From Raffaelea ambrosiae (taxonomy: Eukaryota; Ascomycota; Sordariomycetes; Ophiostomatales; Ophiostomataceae), in NCBI GenBank assembly GCA_002778195.1, contig PCDI01000003.1:2129913-2193912 (forward strand): a DNA stretch of 64,000 bases, in the 5' to 3' direction. The position numbers and the translations under genes are program-made. Shown piece after piece: positions 22,649-33,363 of this stretch; position 1 is the stretch's first letter, and the number at the start of each line of letters is the position of its first letter. Below the pieces are notes generated by a model that saw only the letters and a list, made by a program, of their open reading frames with translations, made no database searches and was not told the DNA's origin.

Positions 22649-24937
22649 TCATACGTTAGTGTCCCACACAGACCTTGCCAACTCAAGCAGACAGGTGGCC
22701 ATCGAAGCCTTGTGGATGCTATCCGAACTGGGGGGGACGGGGGTGGGTCGCGGCGTATGATACGGCGAAGGGACCGCTGTGGATGGCCTGGGTTCTCCGG
22801 TGGTCTCATCCCAGGCCACACATCCGGATCTCGGAGTGTTTAACCAACTCGGACCTGCTTCAGTAGGATGGTCTCTCGGGTAGTCAGCCATTAAACTGGG
22901 AAGAGAAACCCCCGGGTGGCTGTTGTTGTAGCGGGAGGCCGTCTCGCGGGGAGCTTCTGGCTGTCGGTTGGGGTAGTTGTTCAAGTTGCGGCTGTAGGCT
23001 GCTTCGGCGGTAGCAGTTTCCTGCTGTCGGCTAGAGTCGTTGTAGTGGTGGTAAGCCGTCCCGCGTGGAGCCTCTTGCTGTCGGCTGAGGTTGTTGTAGT
23101 TACGGGTCGCCTTGCCGGTGGTGTTGTCCCACCGTCGGCTGGGGCCGCTGGGGTCGTTGTGGTCGTAGGTTGCCTCGGCGGCAGTAGTCTCTCGGCGGCG
23201 GCCGGAGTCATACTGGTCGTAGGTACGGGTCGTCTTGCTGGTGGTGTTGTCCCACCGGCGGCTGAAGTCGTTGTGGTTGTAGGTTGCCTCGGCGGCAGTA
23301 GTCTCTCGGCGGCGGCCGGAGTCATACTGGTCGTAGGTACGGGCCGTCTTGCTGGTGGTGTTGTCCCACCGGCGGCTGAAGTCGTTGTGGTTGTAGGTTG
23401 TCTCGGCGGCAGTAGTCTCTCGGCGGCGGCCGGAGTCATACTGGTCGTAGGTACGGGCCGTCTCGTACTGTTGGTCGAGGTCATACCGGTCGTTGTAGTG
23501 GTGGACCGCCTCGGTGGCGGTAGTCTCCCGGCGGCGGCCGGGGTTGTTGTGGTCGTAGGTTGCCTCGGCGGCAGTAGTCTCCCGGCGGCGGCCGGGGTCA
23601 TACTGGTCGCTATAGTTGCGGGCCGCCTCGGCGGTGGTGGAATCAGGCCGGCGGCTGGGGCTGTGTTGCCTGTCGTAGTAGGCAGTCGTCGCCACGCCAG
23701 CAATGGGCTCTGGATTGCGGTTGGTACCACAGGTCTTCTGGATGTCGCGGTTGTCATGCTGAACGTCAGTTTGGGCACTGTCTGAAACTTCGTTCGCATC
23801 GTCGTCAGCGTCATGCGTTTGTTCGTCGCCATCGTGGCTCTCCGCTTCCTCTCTACCCTTCCGCTGTTGCTTCTTCTTGGAGGAAACTCGGCGGGCACCC
23901 GATGCCTGCTTTATGTGCCTGGTGTGTGTCCGGAGATGCTGCTTCATGTTGTCGCCACGTGTGAAGGTACGGTCGCAGTCAGGATGTAAGCAGTGGACGT
24001 TTTTTTCCTTTGTGTGCGTCTTGGCGTGACGAGAAGCATGGCCAGACGTCGAGAACATAGCCTGGCAGTCAAATAGATCGCGGTATCTGCAGGGATACCT
24101 CTTGGCTTTGGGATTGCCGGGATCCTTTGGGAGAGGTTTGATAGGCTTGGGTAATTTGGCAGACATCGAGGCAGCTGATTGGGAGGTCATCCTCCGCTTG
24201 GATGGACGCTCTCCCGAGCTGTCACTGTCGCCGCGTTGCTCCTTGTCGCCGGTGTCGCCAGCGTCGTCGACGTCGTTAGCAATGACCGGGACAGGAGTGG
24301 TGGCCGAGGCACCGTGTTCTTCGGGTTGTGCGTGACGGTAGCTGGACTTAGGGTGCGTAGGAAGCGGACTGCTCGGCCGATGGCTGACCGGGTCGTACTC
24401 GGATCTCGGTTGATATGGGGCACGAAAGCCTTCAAAGAAATGGGTGTTTGGGGGAGAATCCCTTTGATAGGCACGTTTGTTGTGCCTCTCGTCTCTCTCA
24501 TAGGGGCCTGGGTTATGTCTAGCCTGGTCATACTGAGAGGGACTTCCGTAACCACTCGGGGATCGGACCGACATCGATGACGAGTTGGGGTGGATACGCT
24601 CCGTATGGAGGGTTGTTCGGAGTGCTGAGACGGGTGTCCCACCCAGAGGCACGTAATTCCGGGCGTACTGACCGTCTCCTGGGTACTGTCCACCACGAGG
24701 CGGAAGCACATCCGGGCGAGGCAGGGGAGAATTTAGTCGAGGCAGAAATCCGGAAAATCCACGGCTACTCTCGAGTGGCGGCACAAGGAAAGGGCTCGCT
24801 TCTGCCTCTCTCAGGGCTTGATTTCGACTTTGGTAAGAGTGCACGATGGTCTTCCGTACGAGATCGTCATTTATGGGCACGTCTGTGTCGTTGAGAAGCC
24901 CAGTAATGCTGCCGCCGGGGCGCTGGGGGCTAGGCAT
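22649..24937 (-). CDS. C2H2 zinc-finger protein with tandem-repeat tail (Nrg1/CSP-1-like fingers)
   Basis: A single exon of 763 codons (762 residues). The N-terminus (MPSPQRPGG...ITGLLND) and the next ~270 residues are polar and disordered, with an acidic stretch and a basic cluster (RPSKRRM) near residue 245. Two C2H2 fingers lie at about residues 282-339. The first has a wide C-X7-C spacing (CRYRDLFDC, then HASRHAKTH). The second is canonical (CLHPDCDRTF...HLRTHTRH). A linker THTKEKNVH joins them. This layout resembles the fungal Nrg1/CSP-1 type repressors, but I call that a resemblance, not orthology. A basic stretch follows. Residues ~430-650 are built of repeats rich in Tyr, Asp, Arg and Thr, including about three near-perfect 38-residue units. 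The protein is presumably a nuclear DNA-binding regulator. Confidence 0.85.
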   Translation of the reverse strand: MPSPQRPGGSITGLLNDTDVPINDDLVRKTIVHSYQSRNQALREAEASPFLVPPLESSRGFSGFLPRLNSPLPRPDVLPPRGGQYPGDGQYARNYVPLGGTPVSALRTTLHTERIHPNSSSMSVRSPSGYGSPSQYDQARHNPGPYERDERHNKRAYQRDSPPNTHFFEGFRAPYQPRSEYDPVSHRPSSPLPTHPKSSYRHAQPEEHGASATTPVPVIANDVDDAGDTGDKEQRGDSDSSGERPSKRRMTSQSAASMSAKLPKPIKPLPKDPGNPKAKRYPCRYRDLFDCQAMFSTSGHASRHAKTHTKEKNVHCLHPDCDRTFTRGDNMKQHLRTHTRHIKQASGARRVSSKKKQQRKGREEAESHDGDEQTHDADDDANEVSDSAQTDVQHDNRDIQKTCGTNRNPEPIAGVATTAYYDRQHSPSRRPDSTTAEAARNYSDQYDPGRRRETTAAEATYDHNNPGRRRETTATEAVHHYNDRYDLDQQYETARTYDQYDSGRRRETTAAETTYNHNDFSRRWDNTTSKTARTYDQYDSGRRRETTAAEATYNHNDFSRRWDNTTSKTTRTYDQYDSGRRRETTAAEATYDHNDPSGPSRRWDNTTGKATRNYNNLSRQQEAPRGTAYHHYNDSSRQQETATAEAAYSRNLNNYPNRQPEAPRETASRYNNSHPGVSLPSLMADYPRDHPTEAGPSWLNTPRSGCVAWDETTGEPRPSTAVPSPYHTPRPTPVPPSSDSIHKASMATCLLELARSVWDTNV
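23130..23475. repeat. 114-nt coding tandem repeat
   Basis: About three near-identical 114-nt units in direct tandem, easily seen by the recurrence of the same plus-strand block at about 23208, 23321 and 23435. Each unit codes for 38 residues on the minus strand, beginning TYDQYDSGRRRETTAAE. More diverged partial units extend on both sides (about 22980-23640). Confidence 0.85.
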
Positions 24938-27900
24938 GACGGCAGTGGTAGCGGTGGTGGATGTCTGGGTGATGGGTGATTAATGTGAGTTGTGAGTGTG
25001 CGGCGTGGGTGGGCACAAGGGGGGCTGAAGGCACGCCGAGCTGTAGCAGTTTTGAACGGCAACCTGTAAAGCAGCCGTTTAAGTCGGGCTGTAGGGCCGT
25101 TAGCAACGGCTTACATATGTAGCGGTCGAGCGTTTCTCGTAGGTTATACGAGACGGAAGCCCGGAGAGTAAGTATTTTTTGGAGATTCCTTACCGGCTGC
25201 GGATAGGGGGAGGGAAGAGGAGTAGCGTATAATAAGCGAGTGTTGAAGAGTGAAAGGGTAGACTGAGAGGTCTTGTGATGTGAAAATACTCTCGGAGAAC
25301 TTATATTGATGGTGAGGTGGGATGAACAAGTGAAATATATGAGGAAGATGCAGACTTCGATTAGCACGCAGCATGGCGGGTCTTCTATGCGGCTCACCCA
25401 GGACAGGTTAAGTGGTGATATAAATAAGGGAAGAGGAAGAGGGAGGGGAAAGAAGACGAGCAAGATATAGCGGTACGAACGAGCAACCAACACACCAACA
25501 CGCACGCACAAAAAAAAAAAGACAGCATAAAAAGGCAACACTTCAGACGAAACGGGCACAAGAGGACACCATTGCCCTCGATTGCGGACGGAGGTAAGGG
25601 CAAGGCGAGAGGCGAGAGGCGAGAGAGGGAATGACAAGAGGATAAGAGTGTTAGTCGGTCATACCGCCGTCGAGGTTGCGATATCTAGCAGGTCGGGAAG
25701 ACGCGAGTTACGTCATGTTTCCGGCCCTATGTCGAATTCCTGACCGCGAGTACGTCGTCCCAGTAGGGTTGGGGGTGGAGTGGGCACACGGTATGCGAGA
25801 ATAACCAGGTTGCCGTGATCATAGCGGAGGGTAGAGGAGGGTGGAGGAGCAAAAGCAAGAGGAGAAGACTAAGTTGGGATCCTGAGTGAGAAGACCGAAA
25901 GAGGAAACCGCAAGAGAAGCCGAAGCATGAAATAGAACGAGAAAACTGAAGGCGTGAGGCTGGCGTTGCAAGGCTACATACCTGTGCGAGATGGACCAGC
26001 AGAATCCTTGTAAGCAGTGGGCGAGAGACGAAGACGCTGGCCAAGAAACACCGAACGGGGAACAAGACAGTGCGCCCGAGGACGTGCTCTATGGTCCAGG
26101 TGTGGACTGGAAGGGGACTGGAAGGGGACTGGGCACAGTCAAGGAAGAACTGAAACGTTCTCACGATAAATTGGATGCAGAGGTGTGGTGGACTGGGGAG
26201 GCCAGGGCCAGAGCAGCAGGGCTCGCACACAGGGAGAGCGGGAAGGGACTTCCCGTACGAGAGTCGAGAGGGGAGGAGCCGAGAGGCTGCCGGCTGACGA
26301 CGAGAGGGCACAACAAGAGCTCGGCGGCGGCAGCTCGCGGCAGCAGCTCGGCAGCGGCAAGGAAGAATGATACTCAAGGTCTTATTATTTTTTACTGCGT
26401 CCACAGGGCAAGTGCTCGGACTTGGCTTGCCATGGCTTGCAATGGCTTGCAGGACGGACTGTCTGGAAAGGGAAAGAGCGGGCCAGGACGCACCTGCCTT
26501 GGTGTGGCGGCTGGGCTGGGGGGCAACAGAGAAGGCCCATGATCCAGCGTTTCTCGCAGACCCAGCAGAGAGGGGAGCAGGGGCTGCAGGGCCAGCGAGA
26601 GGGGCGTGAACCTGGGGGTGTGCTGCCCCCAGGGCTAGCAGGGGCGCACCCAGCAGGAGCCGGGCCCAGAGCAGTGGCTACAGAGTAGGAAGAGGATACA
26701 TGGTTTTTTCTTTTTCTGTGCTTCTTTTTCTGGGTCTTCGCTGCAGGGACAAGCAGGGCCAAGAGAAAACGGGGGCGTGAGAGATAAAATAAGACAGATA
26801 AATATACCCCGTATTAAATAAAAAAAGTAGAGGGTAAAAAATACGTAGTTGGTGATCGATGACTCAAGCATTGACTCAAAATATACAGCTAACCACACCA
26901 ACCACACAGCCATATAACCGCGCAGAAAACATATAAAACGCACAAGTATGCACAGAACACACAAAACACGCCATGCAGAAAACACTAAAATAACCCATAG
27001 CTGCCCTCCTAAGCACGATGGCCATCTCTGTCCAAAGAAAGGCCTCATTACGAGCAGTGCCGCCATAGTAGTGCTGCCACTATGACCGCAATTGAACGCC
27101 CACCTGCGAGTGATGATGTCATGTATTGCTGGTCTGCGTGCAGACATTGTCACACTCTTCCACCACCCCCCGCAACTTGCATTGTCCGCCAAGGGGAGGG
27201 GGATAGCATCGAGGTCTCTAGAAGACCCAGCCGACCTCAGCTGGGAACAAAGCAGCAAGTGCCGTCGGGGTTGAGACTCCAACTGAGACTCCAAAACGGT
27301 AGCTGTGTTGCGGTGATCACTGGGCTGATGGAGATGTAGTTTTCGCGTGGTGTGGGGTATTAACTAAGTAACCAACATTGGACTGCTCATTTTGCCGGTT
27401 TTGCAGTTCTGTAGGCCTGTTGGTTCGCTTGCTTTTCTGGCTGTTCAGTTTTCCCAGTTCTGGCTTGCCTCGCCGCACTTACATAGTACGCCATAACTAC
27501 ATACACCGTACACCCCGCGCTATTAACGCGCTTTGTTATCTTTCGGTTGTCAGCTCCACATGGCCTGTCTCATTTTCCCGCATTCCTGCTCGTCTGCCTT
27601 TCCCATGTCTGGCCCTCCTATTCTGCATTCTGCATTTCTGCATTTCTGCGGTCCCGCATTCCTGCACTCTTGTGTTTGCCCGTAGTCCGTGCCAATTCCG
27701 GGGTTGTTTCCTTCTGTGTCTATCGTCCCCCCCTCGTCTCTGCGAATACTCTGCGAGGACCTTCTCCTTTCTGCCCTCCTACTATACGTTCCGTTCCCGT
27801 TTCCCTCCTTCTTCTCTGGAATGCAGACCGTACCCCGGTCACGCCGCCGCTCTCCCATTTCGGTTGCATCTGGCTCTAGTTATCACCCACACTCTCCCCT

Positions 27901-28381
27901 CCACCCCCCTCGCCCCGTCTGGCCAGTCCATCCAATTTGACCATTAAGCCCTTTTTTTTTCTTTTTTTCTTCTCTTTTTTTCTCTCCTTTTCTTTTCTCT
28001 CTTTTCCCTTTTTTTCCTTTTTTCTCTCCCTTTGGCTGATCCATGTGCAGTTTGTCCATTCTCTCCCGCCTCTATCTCGACCAAATTGCGTTCTTCTGCT
28101 TTGTCCCCAGCCGGCTTGGTAGATAGCGCCGTAATGTGCGGTCGATCTCCTTCTTCTTGGTTGTCAGCCGACCCCACCGTCTTGCCAGGGTCGAGATTTC
28201 TGCTGCCCCTGGCGTCAGGGTCCTCCTCCATCTTCATGTGCAAAGACGGATCGAGCTTTGGTGCAGGGATCGTAAATACCCACCTAGACCGCATACCATC
28301 CCCCCTCCTGTTTGGCACTTTCCCATGTACGGCCCGTGTTTTTGCACAATAGCTGCAAGATACTCGCAGTTACAGGGTAGC

Positions 28382-28400
28382 TACTCGTAACTTACGAGTA
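28382..28400. repeat. Perfect 8-bp inverted repeat
   Basis: TACTCGTA, three bases, then TACGAGTA. The two arms are exact reverse complements, and both are copies of the dispersed 8-mer described in the findings. Confidence 0.85.
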
Positions 28401-29002
28401 CACGTACCAGCTGTGTACGTTGTACTCGCGGTCTTGCTTGTCATATTCCCAGGGTCCTGCCGGGCATGGATGTCTTGGCGGTCTTGAAGTTCTTGTTACC
28501 GTGTACATGTACATGGCTCCCTCCTGTCCCGGCACTTGCTGCAGTTCGTTGGTTGGGATGCAGAACACACAGATCAGTTGGCAAAAATAGATCGCAATTC
28601 GCATTGTTGTCCCTGTTGGCCCTTCTCCAAAGGCATCGTCGACACGCATACGCTGTATTCGCATCTCACACCTCGGATACAATAATAGATTCGCCTGGTT
28701 GCTGCTTGCGAATTTCTCACCGTACTCAAACATGGCAAGATTCTGGTTCGCAGCTGCACGGCACGCCACCTTGGAACGCCCAGGATCCTCCTGCATCTGA
28801 ACATTTGCGGACTCCAATATACACCACTAAATTGCGTAGCTCCGCAGTGGACCACTACTTTTCCGTGTTCAACGGCGTCTCGCCTGCGAGCACAGGTTAT
28901 ACAAGTTGAAAAAGTCCGAAACCTGCAGGTTGCAAAGCCAGCCACGTCGCCTGACAGACAAGAAAACGACGAGGAAAAGAACGAGAGAAGTCAAAAAAAA
29001 AG

Positions 29003-29022
29003 NNNNNNNNNNNNNNNNNNNN
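29003..29022. other. Assembly gap (20 N)
   Basis: Twenty Ns follow an A run on the left and are followed by a run of 12 G. The true length and content are unknown, and the gap probably marks a homopolymer or simple-repeat failure. Confidence 0.99.
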
Positions 29023-31374
29023 GGGGGGGGGGGGCAAGGAGGAAGAAGGACAAGGCAGGGGACAGGAAGCAGATAGAAAGAATGACAGGCGCAGGATGGA
29101 AGCAGGATAAATGCGGGACAGAAGCAGGCCGGAACCAAGTCAGAATCAGGATAAGAACAGGAACCAGACGGAAAAAGGTCAACACAGCAAGATTCAATAT
29201 GAAAACACTGACGACATGGACAGGAACGTTGCCACCACCCCGTTTGCTCGTCCTCCATTGCCTTCAGTTTAACGCTGATGAATTGTACAGAGTAAGAAGA
29301 TTCTTACCGGTAGCCTTTTGCTGTAGCACTTGGGAGATACTGGAAATACACTCGCGCACTAACCAGTACATAGTAGTTAGCTCCCCTATCTGCGCCATGT
29401 TGCCTTTTCCTCTCTCTGCACACCAGCCTGATCGACCAGCCAGCCAGAGCCGCTTGGGGCCAGCGGCAGACACGAGCCGTGGCAGCTTGCTCGTTCGTAC
29501 ACATGCATCAGTAAGATCTTACACGTATCTCAGCTGCCCAGCTTTGCGTATTTCCACTGGCAGACCCCACACGTCAAGGCTACAGTTAGTTAATTAATTA
29601 CGGTGTAAGCTGTCTCGAGCCCAGACTTGGGAGGAACGCTGGAAATATCCCTGACCGGCTTGTCGGTCGTGCCTGCCGTTGGTCTCCGACGTGCCTCGGT
29701 TTCTACACCGTACAAAGAGTGTCTCTGGTCTGGCTGGCTTCCTCTGCCGAGCTTCTATCGAGCTCTCGTTGATCTCCTGCTTAATCGGCGGCCCAGTGCG
29801 CATATCCTCCTGTCCGGACCCGTCCAGACCCTGGTCTATCACTACGCGCCCTGTCGTCCTCTCGCATCTGCGGCCCATCCTGCCGTCCCTTTTGTCTACC
29901 TTTCATTCCTTCGCGCCTCCTTGGGTGCGCCGTTGTTACATAGTAGTCCAGCTGCGTTTGTGCTGGACTGCTTTGCCGTTTTGGCATTTTTGGCATTTTC
30001 TTTCTTTCTTCTCTTTTCCCCCTTCCTTTTTGGGAGTGATCCCCTTTTTCTTTTCCCTCTTCGCCCTCGTTCTTTCCGTCCGCTTGCTTCGCACCACTGG
30101 TCTGCTGCTATACTCCGCAGTTGTCCCTTTTTCTTCTTCCTCACCATTCCTTGCTCCCTCGAGATTGCTTTTGCTTTTTCTCTCCTCCTGTTTCGCTCTT
30201 TCTCCCCTTTGCGCCTTCCTCTTTCTCCATATCCCTTGCTGCTTCCATTCTTCGGGTTTCTGGTCTTACATAGTATTTCCTCTTCTTTTCTATATCCCTT
30301 TTTCCTGTTCCCGTTCCTTCGCCTGGGTCGTTCTTTCCCCCTTCGCCTTGCCACATCCCACCCCGCTTTCTTTCAGCCACTCGACCCGGATGGCATTTGC
30401 GAATCCCGCCCTTTGCACTCACCGATTTCCCACAATGCCATCTGCTGTGCTTTGATCCCCTGCGGTGGCGCCCGCCCCAAAACCCAAAACCCTGCGACCG
30501 TTGACCCCTCCCAACTGAGCGGCGTCTCGGAGACTTTGCTCCGACCCATCATGCGTTTGTCAAAACTCCAATCAGGGTTTTTTTTTTTTTTTTTTGATGG
30601 GCTTGTTTCCCAGTGGGTAGTTCCTGCCCTCCTCAGTTCCGTGCGCAAACGCGGAAGAAGATCTCCTACTATATAGAAGCCTTGGCCCTCCGCCATGCCA
30701 GTTTTTACTATGTACTTGTACGCCAGGTTTCACGGCACCCGCCTGCTTCCCTGCCCACCATTATGCTGGCTGTTGACACAACCTGTTCTCGGCTTCTTTT
30801 TGTTCAGCTTGCGGCCCAGGCCACACACACCCACTTCTTATTGCTCCTAGCAGACGATCTATTTCTGCAGTCTTCCCTGGGTTTCGCGTCTCCCGCAACT
30901 TTTCTGCATCCTACGCTTATGGCATTCTTAGATTTCTACGCCGCAGTGTCCATCTGGGCCCACTCGCCCGGAGCTCGTCGATGACAGCCATTTATTGTCT
31001 GCGCCAGCCGAGAGATACTCGTACTGGGTAGTCGGTTATGTAGTTACAATGCGCGATGCCCGCTCGAGATACAATGACCTTTGAATCGTTACCCCCTCCC
31101 CCCTCCCCGTCAAGCCAGGTATCGTAGCGCGCTGGTCCACTTCCAGGGCGAAAATAAAAACAAAGCAAGCAAACCCGCCACAGCTGGCTCAGACCCTAGT
31201 CAGACCCTGCGTCTGACACTATCTGTCACTCCAGCCCTGTGATCCATATTGCGACAATGCTCTTTCCGGATCTTGTCCGTCATTCCCGTCCTATCAATGT
31301 TATGGCAATGTTCCACCACCCCCATTTGCTTCCCATCGGGTCTGCTTCCACCCACCCATCCGTCAATCTGCCTA

Positions 31375-33363
31375 TTACCTCTTCGCTGCCCCTGTATCAA
31401 CACGCTTGGCTGGTGGTAGCGCGGGCTTCTTGAAAACCCCGTTGCCATTACTGCTGCTGGTTGCTCCCATGCCGCCAGCTCCGGTACCATTGCTGTTGCC
31501 CCCACCGCCAATCTGCGTAAAAGTACCGCCTTTGAAGTACCGGTCCTCTTCGGCCTTCCGTTTGCGGCCCATCTCGGCCCGCACGCTCGGGTCTACCAGC
31601 TCTAGCCCCTGCACCGGCGTGAAGGATAAGGACGACATCGTACCTCCCTGCCCGCCTACCGTTGTGCCAACGCCAGAGGCTCGAAGACCCTTGCCCCGCA
31701 GGTCCAGGCTGCCCGCTGCCTGTCCCACCCCCCGCAGCGACGATGCTGCCCCGCCCGTCACCGATGCGAGACCGCCCCAGCCCTTGTTTTTGGCGCTGAG
31801 CTTCGCCCGCGTGCGCTGGTCAATCTGCAGGGAGCGCACGCGTCCGTCATTGGCGGCCCCAATCATGCCCAGCCCGGTCGTCTCGTCTCCCACGCCGTAG
31901 CCGACCTCCTTCTCCTCCTTGCCGAACGCCACCCGGTTCTGCGCTTTGCGCAGATCCGTCATCGCCGTTGCTGCCTTGGTCTGTCGAGCCCGCCGTCCAC
32001 CCCGTTTCCGCGACGGCTTGTCGTCCGGCACCGGCAGCGCCTTGGCACCCTTGTTGAGTGGTTTTTCCTGTAGCTTCTCCAGCCGCTCTAGGCACTGGTC
32101 CTTGAGCTCCTCTCCAGAGCTGCCGTCCGGCGATGAGTGAATCCGATCTACCCGCGCCGCCAGCACCACCTTTGCTGACACTATCCGCATGGCCTGCTTC
32201 TTGAGATCTGTGGGGATGGTGCTGATGATAGGTGCCTGGTAAAGGTATCCTTGCTGTCGTGTAGTTACGTTCGTGGCTAGCGCGCTCACGTTGGCGCCCT
32301 TCTTCGACCCCCACGCCGCAATGTTGCAGGCTGGTGTCTTCGACAAGCCAGTCAGCCCGCCGGCCGTGTTGAGCAGCTGTGCCGCTGTCAGGGACCCGAT
32401 CAGAGCCGTTAAATTTGGCGCAAAGATCGTCATTCGCGATTGCACGTATTCCGTCAGCGTCCGTTTGGCTTTGTCGAACTTGACAATCATTTCGCATCCA
32501 GCGACCACCCCGTCGAGATCGGCCTGCGACATTTCTTCGCCTTTGGACGTGATCGCACTGGTCGTCACGATCATCAGCGTCGGCTTGTCCAGGACCGACT
32601 CCAGCGATACCCCGAGCGGGTTGTCTGTCGACTGGGGCATTCGCCGCATCGTCTCCGAGTCGAGGGGTCCGTTGCCCAAGATTGCCGCCGCGCGTGCGTA
32701 GTCGAGCGGGTTGGTCACCAGCGTTTCAAGTTCCGGAAACCGCACCGAGTAGTGATCCCGAATCCACTTGTGCACAAGCACGACTTCGTTGTCGATCGAT
32801 GTTGACAGGCTGTTCGCCTGTGTTAGGAGGTGGTACTCGGGGTGTTCTTCGACATTGCCCACGTGCTCGTTTCGTTTGTCGCTCGGCTGTGCTTGGTAGA
32901 ATGCGATTTTCTGCAAGGCGTCGTCCATAAGAGTCAGGGTTTCTGTTCCTCGCATATTGTAGAAGGCAAAGAGAAGAGATGTAAACGCTGCATCCCGATT
33001 TGGCTATGAGCACCCAAAGGAAAGAGAGAGGGGGGAGAAGAGAGGGGGTGTACTAACCTCTAATATTCCATCCAGAGTCTTGATAAGAATGGCCGCTGAG
33101 CGCACATCGGCTACCTTGCCGAACTCAATGCCACCACCCCCATCCTTCGCGTCAGCTGTGTCCTTGCTGCTGCTGCCCTGCACGCCCCCCATCTCCTCAT
33201 CCTCGTCGGAGCTGAGTAGGTCAGTGTCATCCACCTGCATGTCGCCGCCATTCAATCCCATGAGAGCCGCGGTATCATCTTCGACATCTTGCTCTACGAG
33301 ATCTCCGGCTTCGGAACCGGAGTCCTCGAAGTCCTGGAGAAGCTCGTCCGCCAGCGTGGACAT
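31375..33363 (-). CDS. PRP31: Pre-mRNA splicing factor PRP31 (U4/U6 snRNP)
   Basis: The two exons are 33363-33058 and 32910-31375, giving 614 codons (613 residues). The intron (32911-33057) has a CTGAC branch site and joins GILE to KIAFYQ in frame, restoring the expected NOSIC region. An ATG at 32955 lies inside the intron and is not the start. The N-terminus is acidic (SSDEDEEM). HPEYHLLTQANSLSTSID and HKWIRDHYSVRFPELETLV mark the NOSIC/coiled-coil part. APNLTALIGSLTAAQLLNTA and ACNIAAWGSKKG (about residues 265-310) mark the Nop domain, which in the family clamps the U4 snRNA-15.5K complex. The Prp31 C-terminal domain (KPSRKRGGRRARQ...RTRAKLSAKNKGWGG) follows. The tail is Gly/Asn-rich. Prp31 is needed to form the U4/U6.U5 tri-snRNP. 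It is divergent from CLF1. Confidence 0.96.

Larger units (their letters stand above)
24938..31374. other. 6.4-kb region without a recognisable gene
   Basis: No frame here gives a known protein or a spliced model I can defend. 24938-26750 is largely purine-rich on the plus strand, in line with a leader of the minus-strand C2H2 gene. 27370-28100 and 29600-30700 are strongly pyrimidine-rich on the plus strand and have no plus-strand gene behind them. The region holds the assembly gap at 29003-29022. TACATAGTA/TACTATGTA copies lie at 27480, 29367, 29937, 30267 and 30706; TACTCGTA-type copies lie at 28382, 28393 and 31016. Possible non-coding transcripts are discussed as a finding. Confidence 0.5.

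Noticed and set aside
22916..23785. 289-codon plus-strand frame with Gly/Val repeats
   Set aside because: Antisense of the tandem repeats in the C2H2 gene; the minus strand continues in one frame with zinc fingers.
25991..26542. 183-codon plus-strand frame
   Set aside because: Polar low-complexity product, no domain, no splice-supported extension.
29627..30676. 349-codon plus-strand frame rich in Phe, Ser, Leu and Pro
   Set aside because: The composition is that of translated C/T-rich DNA in any frame (overlapping frame 29679-30455 reads alike). No signal peptide with family features or conserved motif.
32911..32955. ATG at 32955 as the PRP31 start
   Set aside because: It lies inside an intron with good splice sites; splicing from 33058 to 32910 restores the conserved ILEKIAFY reading.
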